Of a stretch of DNA of 64,000 nt, positions 39,854-48,835 are shown piece after piece. The position numbers and the translations under genes were made by a program. The stretch spans positions 1 to 64,000 of the forward strand of contig DASZTW010000015.1 in the NCBI GenBank assembly GCA_035547835.1. Direction: 5' to 3'. Each line of letters starts with the position of its first letter. The first letter of the stretch is position 1. This DNA comes from Acidimicrobiales bacterium. Lineage in GTDB: Bacteria; Actinomycetota; Acidimicrobiia; Acidimicrobiales; Iamiaceae. The notes beneath the pieces were generated by a model. That model worked only from the letters and a program-made list of their open reading frames with translations. It was not told where the DNA came from and searched no databases.

Positions 39854-41098
39854 TCATGGCCTGGCGGGCGCGGTGGCGGGATCAGCGGCGGCCATCGCGA
39901 ACGTCGGGCAGCGCAAGGCTTCGGTGGGGATGTCGGACGAGTCGAGGGGTCGGGCAACCTCGTCGACCGCGGGGCCGATGCGCGCCGCGACGGCGCCCAA
40001 CGCGTCGAGGTCGAACCCGTAGACGCGTGCCGCGTTGGCGCCGACCATGGCGGCGACTTCGTCGGAGGGCACCCCAGCGAACGACAGGCGGAGATGCTCG
40101 GTGCTGAACGGCCAGCACCCCTCCCGGTGCGGGAAGTCGCTGCCCCACATGATCCGCTCGACACCCACCCGGTGGCGGATGTCGACCTCGGCGGGCCGGA
40201 TGAAGCTGGCGCCGACATGGCACTGCCGCGCCCAGTACTCGCTCGGCAGCAGTGAGAGCTTGGCCATCAGCTCCTTGCCCCAGGCCGCTTCTTGTGAGCC
40301 GACTGACGCCGACATCCGACGGGCGAAGCTGTCGAGCGTGGCGAGCTGTTCGGGGACCCACGCGGTGCCTTGCTCGGTGAACACGAAGCGCAGACTCGGG
40401 TGGCGCTCCAACACCCCACTGAAGATCAGCTGCCACAGCGCCCGGTGCGCCCACCAGGTGGCCTCCACCAAGAACATGACCTTGGCTTCGGGGTAGTCGC
40501 CATAGTCGGGCGAGGCGCTGCCCGTGTGGTGGTTGATCGGGAGGCCGAGCTCGTCACACGCGTCCCAGATCGGCTCGTAGTCGGGCGCGTACAGCGGGGC
40601 GAGGCCCGAGCCGGGCGGCGTGCCCGGAAGGAGCACGCCGCCCGTCAGCCCGGCACCCGCCGCCCACCGAATCTCGTCGACCGCGGCGTCGACGTCGTGG
40701 AGCAGGATCTGGGCGATGCCGGCCCGTCGCCCCGGCGCGGCCGCGCAGAAGTCGGCCAGCCAGCGGTTGTGCGCGCGGAGACCTTCCCACCGCAGCGCCA
40801 AGTCGCCCGCGGTCGCCGCAGGCGGCTGGTGCACCAGCGATGCCTGCGGGAAGAAGGGGGGCACGGTGTTCGGGAAGATCACCTCGGCGGCCACGCCGTC
40901 GGCTTCCAGCTCGGCCAAGCGGCGATCGCTGTCCCAGTTGCGCCCGCCCGCGGCGCCGTCGAGGTCGGGGTAGGGGTTCTCGAACGCAGCGACCCACGCG
41001 TCGAACTCCGGCAACAACCGCGCTGGAAGGTACGGCCGGTAGTCACCGATGGCACCGCCCCCGTGGCAGTCCGCCGAGATCACCGTGTAGCGCTCCAT
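39854..41098 (-). CDS. Amidohydrolase-2 family protein, paralogue of 36826-38097
   Basis: 414 residues from ATG. It reads VISADCHGGGAIGDYRPYLP, AAEVIFPNTVPPFFPQA, LGLPINHHTGSASPDYGDYP, RFVFTEQGTAWVPEQLATLD and ERIMWGSDFPHREGCWPF. The metal ligands match the other amidohydrolase, with NHH in place of HVH. It probably acts on a related intermediate. It is separated by 76 bp from the ADC-like start and divergent from the TetR gene across a palindromic operator. Confidence 0.88.
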   Translation of the reverse strand: MERYTVISADCHGGGAIGDYRPYLPARLLPEFDAWVAAFENPYPDLDGAAGGRNWDSDRRLAELEADGVAAEVIFPNTVPPFFPQASLVHQPPAATAGDLALRWEGLRAHNRWLADFCAAAPGRRAGIAQILLHDVDAAVDEIRWAAGAGLTGGVLLPGTPPGSGLAPLYAPDYEPIWDACDELGLPINHHTGSASPDYGDYPEAKVMFLVEATWWAHRALWQLIFSGVLERHPSLRFVFTEQGTAWVPEQLATLDSFARRMSASVGSQEAAWGKELMAKLSLLPSEYWARQCHVGASFIRPAEVDIRHRVGVERIMWGSDFPHREGCWPFSTEHLRLSFAGVPSDEVAAMVGANAARVYGFDLDALGAVAARIGPAVDEVARPLDSSDIPTEALRCPTFAMAAADPATAPARP

Positions 41099-41223
41099 GG
41101 CGCTCCTCCCCCTGAGGACGTTCGCCGACCGGTCGCCCAGATCGCGCCTCGCCGTTCGATCCGCCAGGCTGCGCCTGGCGGACAGGTCACGTGTTGCTGG
41201 ATCGGCTCACCGGCCGGCTCGCC

Positions 41224-41254
41224 GCCTAAGACAAGTCGTGAATTTGTCTCAGGC
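41224..41254. promoter_or_regulatory. TetR-type operator, near-perfect palindrome
   Basis: GCCTAAGACAA (41224-41234) and TTGTCTCAGGC (41244-41254) are inverted with 10 of 11 matches around a 9-bp centre. It lies 20 bp before the TetR start and 126 bp before the divergent amidohydrolase. Size and symmetry fit a TetR dimer site, predicting control of both directions. Confidence 0.7.
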
Positions 41255-41273
41255 GCGAACGTAACATGGCGAC

Positions 41274-41900
41274 GTGCCCCCCACAACGGCGAACTCCGCC
41301 GACACCGGTGAAGCCGTCGCGACCGACGACGACCTGCGGTCGAGGCTCATCGCGGCCACCGCCCAGATCATCGCCAGCGACGGGCCGCTCGCGGTCCGGG
41401 TCGATGAAGTGGCGCGTCTCGCCGGCTGCTCGCGCGCCACCGTCTACCGCTACGTGGCCGACAAGGACGAGCTCGTCCGCACCGTCTTGGTGGGACGCTC
41501 GTCAGCCATCGCGGCCGCGCTCGAAGACCGCGTCGACGAAGACGGCGACCCTGCCGACTGGATCGTCGAGGGGCTGCTCCGCCACGCCGAAGCCGTGCGT
41601 GCCGAGCCGTGGTTCCAGGCCCTTCAGCGCCAAGGTGCCGCGGCCGCCGTCGCCCGGGTCGGCGGCGGTCCCGAAGCGCTCGTCGCGCTGGCCGAGCCGC
41701 TGGTCGCGCCCTTCCTCGCCCGCATCGACGCCCGCGGTGCGCTCCGTCACGACATCACGCTCGCCGAGGCGACCGAGTGGCTGATCGGTGTGCACCTCGG
41801 GCTGTTGAACCCGGTGTTCCCGCACCGAGGTCGCCACCAGACCGCCGACATGTTGCGCAAGTTCGTGGCGTACGCGCTGCTCGCCCCATCGTCCACCTGA
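41274..41900 (+). CDS. TetR-family regulator
   Basis: 208 residues from a GTG. The N-terminal HTH is LRSRLIAATAQIIASDGPLA, VDEVARLAGCSRATVYRYVA, DKDELVRTVLVG. The C-terminal ligand domain is all-helical with EWLIGVHLGLLNPVFPHRGR. It probably represses the divergent catabolic operon and itself through the palindrome at 41224, released by a pathway compound. The first ~18 residues are unstructured. Confidence 0.9.
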   Translation: MPPTTANSADTGEAVATDDDLRSRLIAATAQIIASDGPLAVRVDEVARLAGCSRATVYRYVADKDELVRTVLVGRSSAIAAALEDRVDEDGDPADWIVEGLLRHAEAVRAEPWFQALQRQGAAAAVARVGGGPEALVALAEPLVAPFLARIDARGALRHDITLAEATEWLIGVHLGLLNPVFPHRGRHQTADMLRKFVAYALLAPSST

Positions 41901-42050
41901 ACGCAAGAGCCGGTCGTCAGCGGCGACGCCGCCCGCGACCTCGAGGGTCCGGCAGTGCCTGGATTCGAGTCCGTCGCGCGCCGCGGCCGTCAGCAGCGTG
42001 GCTGAGGCGGGCCTCCGCCCAGCGCGCCGCGCCGCCGGCTGACAGGTGGG

Positions 42051-43478
42051 TCAGCTCGCCGGGCGGAGCGCAGCCGTCGGCGCAGCCGCAGCCGATGTCC
42101 ACAAGTGGGTCGCGGCAAGCGCGCGCCACGGGCGCCAACTGTCGGCGCGCGCGGTGAGGTCGCGCTCGGTCGCCATCCGCTCCGCCCCCGGCGGGGTGAC
42201 CGCCCGGCGCAGGCCGAGGTCGCCGGCAGGGAAGGCGTCGGGCTCGCCGAGGCGGTAGGCGAGGTAGTGCGCCGTCCACGGGCCGAGCCCCGCGACGGCC
42301 GTGACGGAGGCGACGAACTCGTCGAGCGGCGCGCTGCGGTCCAAGCGGATGCGGTCGTCGCGGACGGCGGTGGCGAACCCGGCGATCGCCGAAGCGCGCG
42401 CCGCGGTGAACCCGAGACCCGACAAGTCGGTGCCGGCGAGGCAGTCGGCGGAGGGGAACAGATGGGTCAGGCCGAGCGGTTCGAGACCGGGCACGGGCCG
42501 GCCGAGCTCGGTCGCGATCCTGCCCGTGAGCGTGGTCGCGCCGGCCACGCTCACCTGCTGGCCGGCGATGGCCCGCACGCCGGTCTCGAACGGGTCCCAC
42601 GTGCCCGGCACGGCGCGGCCGGGGTGCGCGCGCACGAGCGGGCCGAGGAGCGGATCGCCGGCGAGGTGCACCCGTGCGGCGTGAAGGTCGAGGTCGAGGT
42701 TCACGATGCGACGCGCACGCTGGACCAGGTGGATCAGCTCCTCCCAGTGCGGCAAGTGCAATCGAAGCAGGAGGTGCTCGTCGTCGCACGGTTGCAGCTC
42801 GAGGACGCCGGCGTCGCCGTCGACCTCGATCGTGCGGCGGTACGTCGCCGCCGTGAGGTCGACGTGCTCCACCCCGGGGATGGCGCGCGGTGCGAGGAAC
42901 GCGAGGACGGTCGGCCAGTCGAGCTCGCCGGGATGCGGGAGGCGGAGGGCGAGACCGCCGTCGGCCACCAGGCGGTCGGCGCGGCGGCGCCGCGCTCGCA
43001 GCTCGCGCGGCGTCGCGCAGAAGATCTCGACGCACGCCCGGTTGAGCTGGCGCACGCTGCCGAAGCCAGCGGCGTGGGCGATGTCGGTGACGGTCAGGTC
43101 GGTGTCGTCGAGCAGCCGGCGGGCGAAATGGGTGCGGCGGGAGCGTGCGAGCTGGTCGGGTGTGGCGCCCACGTGCTCGTGGAAGAGGCGCCGCAGGTGG
43201 CGGGCGGACACGCCGATACGGGCGCCCAGGCCGTCTTCGTTGCCGTGGTCGAGCGCGCCGTCGAGCACGAGCTGCACCGCGCGGCAGACCAGCTCGGGGC
43301 CGGACCAGCTGACGCCGGGTGCCGTCCGGTACGGCCGGCAGCGGAGACAGGCCCGGAAGCCGGCCGCCTCGGCTGCAGCAGGTTGGTCGAAGTGGCGGAC
43401 GTTGCGGGGATCCGGGCGGGCCGGGCATCCCGGACGGCAGTAGATCCCGGTGGTGCGGACCGCGGAGTACTGGGTCAT
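42051..43478 (-). CDS. alkA: AlkA-type DNA glycosylase with Ada-like N-terminus
   Basis: 475 residues from the ATG at 43478; an upstream ATG at 43520 adds 14. The Ada-type zinc domain has four Cys (GIYCRPGCPA and RACLRCRPY). An AraC-type HTH follows (ARIGVSARHLRRLFHEHVGA, DIAHAAGFGSVRQLNRA). Then the AlkA N-terminal and HhH-GPD glycosylase domains, with VRAIAGQQVSVAGATTLTGR and the hairpin VTAVAGLGPWTAHYLAYRLG ending in the catalytic Asp of PAGDLGLRRA. It excises alkylated bases and may sense methylation to induce the adaptive response. Confidence 0.92.
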   Translation of the reverse strand: MTQYSAVRTTGIYCRPGCPARPDPRNVRHFDQPAAAEAAGFRACLRCRPYRTAPGVSWSGPELVCRAVQLVLDGALDHGNEDGLGARIGVSARHLRRLFHEHVGATPDQLARSRRTHFARRLLDDTDLTVTDIAHAAGFGSVRQLNRACVEIFCATPRELRARRRRADRLVADGGLALRLPHPGELDWPTVLAFLAPRAIPGVEHVDLTAATYRRTIEVDGDAGVLELQPCDDEHLLLRLHLPHWEELIHLVQRARRIVNLDLDLHAARVHLAGDPLLGPLVRAHPGRAVPGTWDPFETGVRAIAGQQVSVAGATTLTGRIATELGRPVPGLEPLGLTHLFPSADCLAGTDLSGLGFTAARASAIAGFATAVRDDRIRLDRSAPLDEFVASVTAVAGLGPWTAHYLAYRLGEPDAFPAGDLGLRRAVTPPGAERMATERDLTARADSWRPWRALAATHLWTSAAAAPTAALRPAS

Positions 43479-43633
43479 GGATCCATCTCTACCGAATGCG
43501 GTGACTGGTTGACTCGTCACATCCGGACACGACGTCGGCGGGCGGCGAGACCACCCTGAACGGGTGGGGCCCGACGGGGTGGGAGGGCGGCGGGTTGGGT
43601 GCGATGACGTGACGATTTGTACGGTTCGAGCCC

Positions 43634-45739
43634 ATGCACCGACGACTCTTGGGCCTGTTCATGATCGTGCTGGTCGGAGTCGGGACCCTCGTGGCGGTGC
43701 CGGCGACGGCCAGCACCCGCGACACCGACGCCCGCCGGGTGCCCGCCGTCGAATCGGCGGGTCAGGCTTCGAGCGCGTCGACCTGTGGGTCGAAGTGGAC
43801 GGCGTACGACCGGCTCGCGAAGTGGCCCGGCCAAGTGCACCTGGTCGACCAACCGATCATGACCAGCGATGGAGTGCGGCTCAGCGCGGACGTGTACCTG
43901 CCGGCCGACGCATCGGGGGTGAGGGAGCCAGGCAAGCTGCCGGTCCTGCTCACCATCACTGGTTACAACAAGGGCCTCGAGAGTGGGCTGTTCTCCACCG
44001 CGTCGGGGCTGTTGATCCGCCACGGCTACGCCGCGGTGGTGGTCGACGACCGTGGCACGGGCGAATCCGGCGGGGAGTGGGACGCGTGGAGCGCCCGCAC
44101 GCAAGCCGACTACGGCGACGTGCTGCGGTGGATCGAGGCGCAACCATGGGCCGGCGACATCGGCACGTACGGCGGCAGCTACATGGGACTCGACCAGTTC
44201 TTCGTGCAGAACCAGCACGATCCGCGGGTGAAGGCGTCGTTCGCGATGGTGCCGATGGCCGACGCCTACCGCGACGTCGTGCTCTCCGGGGGCCAGGTCA
44301 ACGCCGCGTTCATCCCGTTGTGGTTGGGGCTGGTGTCGGTGCTCGGTGCCGTGCCGGCGGGTCTGCAAACCGATCCGGCGGCGGCGTTGCAGGCGTTGCT
44401 CGACCACCTCGCCGGCGCCACACAGTTCCAAGTTCCGACTTCGTTGGAGGCCGTCTTGGGCAGCGCACCGGCCTACGACGGGCCGTTCTGGCAGGTCCGC
44501 TCGCCGATCAACACGATCAACGCGAAGTCGAACGTGCCCACGTTCGTGGTGGGCGGCCTCGATGACATCTTCCAGCGCGGCGAGCCGTTGCTGTACGAGG
44601 CAGTGAACCGCCACGCCGATGCGCGGCTGCTGATCGGTCCTTGGACGCACGGCGACGTGGGCACGACCTCGAAGCAGGACCTCGCCGCGAGCGGGATCCC
44701 CGACCTCGACTACCTGGCGTTGCGCTGGTTCGACGGCCACTTGTTGGGGATGGCGTCGGCCCACGTCGAGTGCATGCCGCGCGTCACCCAGTACGTGCGA
44801 GGCGCCGGCCACGATCGCTTCGAGATCTCCTCGGACTGGCCGCGTCACGACCTGCAGGCCAGCCGCTGGTACCTCCACGGCTCCGGCAGCACGGACACCG
44901 TCGCCCCGGCCACGGCGGGCAAGGACCGGTCGATGGTGGCGATCCCGGTGGTGGGGATGTGCTCGCGCTCCACGAACCAGTGGCTGATCGGCGCGTTGAG
45001 CGGGACGCCGTGCCCGACCGACAACCGGCTCGGCGAGCTCGGCGCATTGACGTACACGTCGCCGGTGCTGACCAAGCCGTTGTCGATCAACGGTCCGATC
45101 GAGGCCGACATCTGGTTGAAGACGCGGGCCGGCAGTGGCGTGGTGTCCGTCGCGGTGAGCGACGTCGCGCCGGACGGCACCAGCCGGGGGCTCACGAACG
45201 GCCTGCTCGACGCGTCGTTCCGCGCGGTGGTACCGGGCCGTGCGCGGCTGCTCGACGGCCAGTCGATCCAACCGTGGCACCCGTTCACGAAAGCGTCGCA
45301 ACGAGCGGTGCCCGCGAACACGCCGACGTTGCTGCCGGTGGAGGTGTTCCCCACCAGCGCGGTGGTCCCCGCAGGCCATCAGCTGCGGATCACGGTGGCG
45401 CCGAGCGATTTCCCGCACGCGATCTCGACCGTGACCGACACGCTGCCCGCACAAGGCTTGGTGACGCTGCTCGACGACCCGCAGCACCCCTCGAGCGTGG
45501 TGTTCCCGGTGGTCGGCGCTGCTCCCGCGGTACGGGCGGAAGTGTCCGCTGCGGAGGTGACCCCGAGCGCCGCGTCGGGCGCCCGCCACGCGGCCGGCTC
45601 ATCGGCCGGCCGGCGCTCCGGCGGGCAGCTGGCGCGCACGGGGTCCGACGACACCTGGCGCCTGGTCGTCGGCGCGGTGCTGCTGGCCGCCGCGCTGGTG
45701 CTGGCCAGTCGACGTCGCCGCCACACCCGACCCCTCTGA
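43634..45739 (+). CDS. CocE/NonD-type hydrolase, sortase-anchored
   Basis: 701 residues from ATG. Signal peptide (MHRRLLGLFMIVLVGVGTLV, cleavage near ATA-S). Alpha/beta hydrolase with nucleophile Ser in TYGGSYMGLDQ, acid Asp in VVGGLDDIFQRG and His in LIGPWTHGDVG, then a beta-rich X-Pro-dipeptidyl-peptidase C-terminal domain (PIEADIWLKTRAGSGVVSVA, FPTSAVVPAGHQLRITVAPS). The C-terminus is LARTG, a hydrophobic helix and RRRRHTR, an LAxTG sortase-E signal, so it should be displayed on the wall. The substrate may be an ester or peptide. Confidence 0.9.
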   Translation: MHRRLLGLFMIVLVGVGTLVAVPATASTRDTDARRVPAVESAGQASSASTCGSKWTAYDRLAKWPGQVHLVDQPIMTSDGVRLSADVYLPADASGVREPGKLPVLLTITGYNKGLESGLFSTASGLLIRHGYAAVVVDDRGTGESGGEWDAWSARTQADYGDVLRWIEAQPWAGDIGTYGGSYMGLDQFFVQNQHDPRVKASFAMVPMADAYRDVVLSGGQVNAAFIPLWLGLVSVLGAVPAGLQTDPAAALQALLDHLAGATQFQVPTSLEAVLGSAPAYDGPFWQVRSPINTINAKSNVPTFVVGGLDDIFQRGEPLLYEAVNRHADARLLIGPWTHGDVGTTSKQDLAASGIPDLDYLALRWFDGHLLGMASAHVECMPRVTQYVRGAGHDRFEISSDWPRHDLQASRWYLHGSGSTDTVAPATAGKDRSMVAIPVVGMCSRSTNQWLIGALSGTPCPTDNRLGELGALTYTSPVLTKPLSINGPIEADIWLKTRAGSGVVSVAVSDVAPDGTSRGLTNGLLDASFRAVVPGRARLLDGQSIQPWHPFTKASQRAVPANTPTLLPVEVFPTSAVVPAGHQLRITVAPSDFPHAISTVTDTLPAQGLVTLLDDPQHPSSVVFPVVGAAPAVRAEVSAAEVTPSAASGARHAAGSSAGRRSGGQLARTGSDDTWRLVVGAVLLAAALVLASRRRRHTRPL

Positions 45740-45799
45740 CCCACCGCCCGCCGATCCCGGCCCACCGTTCCGGGTCGTGGGTGGCTGGGTCGGGGCGGG

Positions 45800-47422
45800 T
45801 CAGAAGCCGAGCTTGCCGAGGACCTCGGTGGTCGCCTCGGTGACCGCGCCCAGCGGGCTGAGCGGTGCGGGGAGGGTGGCACGCTTGCCCGCCTCGGCGG
45901 TGTGGCCGGCCGGGAACGGCGCGGTCGGCGACGAGATCACGGGCGGGTGCTGGGTGCGCTGGCAGTCGAGGTCGCCGGCCACGAGATCCGCGGGTGCGGC
46001 CAGCTTCGGCGGCCGCAACAGCCGAGGTGTCGAGCCGAGGAACCCCGCCAGGGTGTTGGCGTTGGCGTCGCGAGCGGTCAGCGCCGGCAAGTTCCACTTG
46101 GCCTCGATCGTGGCCAGGATCGACGTGTGGTCGTACACCTCGTTGGTGACCCCGTGCGGGCGTGAGTACGGCGACACGACCACCGCGGGCACGCGGGGCC
46201 CATAGATGTCGTAGTTGCCCTGCACGTCGGTGGGCTGGAGGACCGGCCGGATCTTGTCTGGCACGATCGCGGCCGGCGGCGGCACGTGGTCGTAGTAACC
46301 ACCGTGCTCGTCGTACGTCCACACCAGCAGCGTGCGGTGCCAGGCCGGCCCGTGCAGGACCGACTGCACCACGCCGTGGACGAACGCTTCGCCGAACGTC
46401 ACGTGATCGGGGTTCTCCTCGCTGGCGCCTTGCGCACGAACGAAGTCGAGGACCCCGGCCAGCCCTGGCCCGAGCGCCTTCGCCACGTCGTCGACGCCCG
46501 GCAACGATTGAGCTTCGCCGAGCACCGTGGCACCGGCGTTGAAGTCGGGGTCGACCAGCGAGACCGCGGGAAGCGTGCCGGCTGCGCAGTCGGCGTGGAA
46601 CTGCGCAAGCGGCGCCAAGTTGAGCGGGTGCCGCTCGATGGTGTTGGCGATGATCCCGGTGGACGGCAGGTCGGTGAAGTAGTTGCGCCAGGACAACCCC
46701 GCGGCGCTCAGCCGGTCCCAGATGGTGCCGTTCGGTGGCGGCGGATCCAAGATGCTGCCGACGTCGGTTGACACCAGGCCGTACGCCGTGCCCGCCATGA
46801 GGAAGCGCCGGTTCGGATACGTCTGGCACGGCGCCGAGCAGAACCACCGGTTGGCCAGCGTGAACGTCTTGGCGAGCGAGTAATAGAAGGGGATGTCAGG
46901 CTCGTCGAGGTAGCTCATCGCGGGTGGCCCGCTGGTGGCGATGAACCCGTCCATCCGCCCGCCGTCGATCTGGTGGTGCGTGGCGTTCCAGGCCTGCGTG
47001 ATGCCGTCTTCCTGGCACGGCCCGTCGTTGCGGAACGATCGGATGTAGCCCCTGGCCGGCTGTCCGGGCTGCACCGGGTTCACGTCGAGCGCCCGCCCGA
47101 AATGGTCGAACCGGAAGCCGTCGGCGGCCGGCTGGCCCCGTACCGGCAGCATGCCGAAGTAGTTGTCGAAGGAGTGGTTCTCCTGCATCACGATCACGAT
47201 GTGGTCGAACGGCAGGGAGGGGTCGGGGGTGCCGACCGCCCGGTCGGGATGCGGCCGCGAGCCGGCGTGTCGGGTCACCCGTGCGCGGGCGGCGACGCGG
47301 TTGCCATCGAGGGTGGCGGCCACGGCCGGGTGGCGGCGGTTGAACGATCCGGCGAAGCCCCCGATGGCAAGCGCGCTGCCCGCCTGGAGGAGACGCCGGC
47401 GCGACGCGGACGGTTCGCTCAT
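45800..47422 (-). CDS. Tat-exported phosphoesterase (phospholipase C/acid phosphatase family)
   Basis: 540 residues from the ATG at 47422. A twin-arginine signal SRRRLLQAGSALAIGGFAG is at the N-terminus. The family core is HIVIVMQENHSFDNYFGMLP, the CSAPCQTYPNRRFLMAGTA segment, SLVDPDFNAGATVL and VWTYDEHGGYYDHVPPPAAI. The ENHSFDNYFG and DEHGG(Y/F)YDHV motifs define PF04185, whose members cleave phospholipids or phosphomonoesters outside the cell. Two Cys in the CSAPC segment may form a disulfide. It converges on the CocE gene (60 bp). Confidence 0.9.
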   Translation of the reverse strand: MSEPSASRRRLLQAGSALAIGGFAGSFNRRHPAVAATLDGNRVAARARVTRHAGSRPHPDRAVGTPDPSLPFDHIVIVMQENHSFDNYFGMLPVRGQPAADGFRFDHFGRALDVNPVQPGQPARGYIRSFRNDGPCQEDGITQAWNATHHQIDGGRMDGFIATSGPPAMSYLDEPDIPFYYSLAKTFTLANRWFCSAPCQTYPNRRFLMAGTAYGLVSTDVGSILDPPPPNGTIWDRLSAAGLSWRNYFTDLPSTGIIANTIERHPLNLAPLAQFHADCAAGTLPAVSLVDPDFNAGATVLGEAQSLPGVDDVAKALGPGLAGVLDFVRAQGASEENPDHVTFGEAFVHGVVQSVLHGPAWHRTLLVWTYDEHGGYYDHVPPPAAIVPDKIRPVLQPTDVQGNYDIYGPRVPAVVVSPYSRPHGVTNEVYDHTSILATIEAKWNLPALTARDANANTLAGFLGSTPRLLRPPKLAAPADLVAGDLDCQRTQHPPVISSPTAPFPAGHTAEAGKRATLPAPLSPLGAVTEATTEVLGKLGF

Positions 47423-47523
47423 GGCAGATGGGTACGACGGCACGGGCCGGAGTTCCTGTCCCAGCAACGGATTCTGCGCCGACCCCGCTCGCCGTCCGGC
47501 GACCCACCACTAGCGTGAAGCCC

Positions 47524-48522
47524 GTGCCACGACGTCGCGCCAGTTCCGTCGCCGACCGGCCCGCCGGCGACCTCCAGCCCGAGTTCGAGACCTACCGGAG
47601 GGAGCTCACCGGCTACTGCTACCGGATGCTGGGGTCCGGGTTCGAAGCAGAGGATGCCGTCCAGGAGACGATGGTCAAGGCCTGGAAGGGCTACGACTCG
47701 TTCGAGGGCCGGTCGTCGGTGCGGTCGTGGCTGTATCGGATCGCCACCAACGTGTGCCTCGACATGCTCCGGGGCCCGCAGCGCCGTGCCCGACCCATGG
47801 ACATGGGTCCCGCCGTGTCGGCCGAGTCGCCGCTCGGGCCGCACGTGCCCGAGCACGCATGGGTGCAGCCGATCGCCGACGCCAAGGTGTTGGCCGGAGA
47901 CGGCGACCCGGCCGCGGCGGTGGAAGCGCGCGAGTCGATCCGCCTGGCGTTCATCGCTGCGCTGCAGAAGCTCCCGCCTCGCCAACGGGCGGTCCTCGTG
48001 CTGCGCGAGGTGTTGCACTGGAAGGCCGACGAGGTGGCCGAGCTTCTCGACACCTCGGTGGCATCGGTGAACAGTGCGCTGCAGCGCGCGCGGGCCACGC
48101 TCTCGGGCGACGATCTGCTCGCGGCGCCGCCGGTGGCGCTCGACGCCGAGCACGAGCGGTTGCTGGGCCGGTATCTCGCGGCGTTCGAGGCCTACGACAT
48201 CCCGGCGCTGGTGTCCTTGGTCCGTGAGGACGCCACCATGACCATGCCGCCGTTCGCGTTGTGGCTGCGAGGGACGCCCGACATCAGTCGCTGGTACCGC
48301 GGGCAGGGAGCCGCATGCGAGGGGTCACGTCTGGTGCCGATCTCGGTCAACGGGCGACGCGGGTTCGGGGCCTACAAACGTGACGAGCGCGGTGGCCACC
48401 ACCCGTTCGCCATCCAGGTCATCGAGACCGAGGGCGGGGCGATCACTGGCTTGCACCACTTCTTGTATCCGGAGCTGTTCCCGGCGATGGGCCTGCCGAC
48501 GTACCTCGAGCCGGAGGGCTGA
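47524..48522 (+). CDS. ECF-type sigma-70 factor with SnoaL-like C-terminus
   Basis: 332 residues from a GTG. Region 2: TYRRELTGYCYRMLGSGFEA, EDAVQETMVKAWKGYDSFEG, SVRSWLYRIATNVCLDML. Region 4: ALQKLPPRQRAVLVLREVLH, KADEVAELLDTSVASVNSAL. A ~120-residue NTF2/SnoaL-like domain follows (LGRYLAAFEAYDIPALVSLV, MTMPPFALWLRGTPDISRWY). This is the SigG/SigJ-like ECF group that carries its own C-terminal regulatory domain instead of a classical anti-sigma factor. It converges with the STAS gene, overlapping by 80 bp. Confidence 0.9.
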   Translation: MPRRRASSVADRPAGDLQPEFETYRRELTGYCYRMLGSGFEAEDAVQETMVKAWKGYDSFEGRSSVRSWLYRIATNVCLDMLRGPQRRARPMDMGPAVSAESPLGPHVPEHAWVQPIADAKVLAGDGDPAAAVEARESIRLAFIAALQKLPPRQRAVLVLREVLHWKADEVAELLDTSVASVNSALQRARATLSGDDLLAAPPVALDAEHERLLGRYLAAFEAYDIPALVSLVREDATMTMPPFALWLRGTPDISRWYRGQGAACEGSRLVPISVNGRRGFGAYKRDERGGHHPFAIQVIETEGGAITGLHHFLYPELFPAMGLPTYLEPEG

Positions 48523-48781
48523 TCGTCGCCTCGTCGGGCTGGGGCGTCGACGCGGACGACAGCACGCGGTCGAGGCCGACCAGATCGAGGAGGCCACGTA
48601 GCTTCCCGCTTGGCTCGCGGACCTGGATCGTGAGGCCGACGCGCCGGGCGGCGAGCTGCAGGCGCGCCAGACGGTCGACGACCGCGAGGTCAGCTGGCTC
48701 GACGCCCTCGACCAGCCAGCGCGCGAAGTCGCAGTCGCCGTCCGCGACCACGATGATCGTGGCGTCGGCGCGCTCCTCCAC
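48443..48781 (-). CDS. STAS-domain protein (anti-anti-sigma-like)
   Basis: 112 residues from ATG. It reads DLAVVDRLARLQLAARRVGL and TIQVREPSGKLRGLLDLVGL, the second helix and C-terminal part of a STAS fold as found in lone actinobacterial STAS proteins. The usual phospho-acceptor Ser segment is not clear. The last ~28 residues overlap the sigma-factor gene on the other strand, so the C-terminus might be extended by a lost stop. Its location beside a sigma gene is suggestive but the sigma factor is not the STAS-regulated type. Confidence 0.6.
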   Translation of the reverse strand: MEERADATIIVVADGDCDFARWLVEGVEPADLAVVDRLARLQLAARRVGLTIQVREPSGKLRGLLDLVGLDRVLSSASTPQPDEATISPPARGTSAGPSPGTAPDTRSGASQ

Positions 48782-48835
48782 GGCCGCCTCCTGTCCCCAA
48801 CTGTCGTCGGTGGAGACGCAGCCGCGGAGGAGAAC

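Noticed and set aside
43517-45589. 690-residue minus-strand ORF
   Set aside because: Antisense shadow of the CocE-type hydrolase, which has a signal peptide, catalytic residues and a sortase signal.
47524-48781. Sigma factor and STAS protein as a partner-switching pair
   Set aside because: The sigma factor is of the ECF type with its own SnoaL-like domain, which is not known to use STAS antagonists; adjacency alone is not enough.
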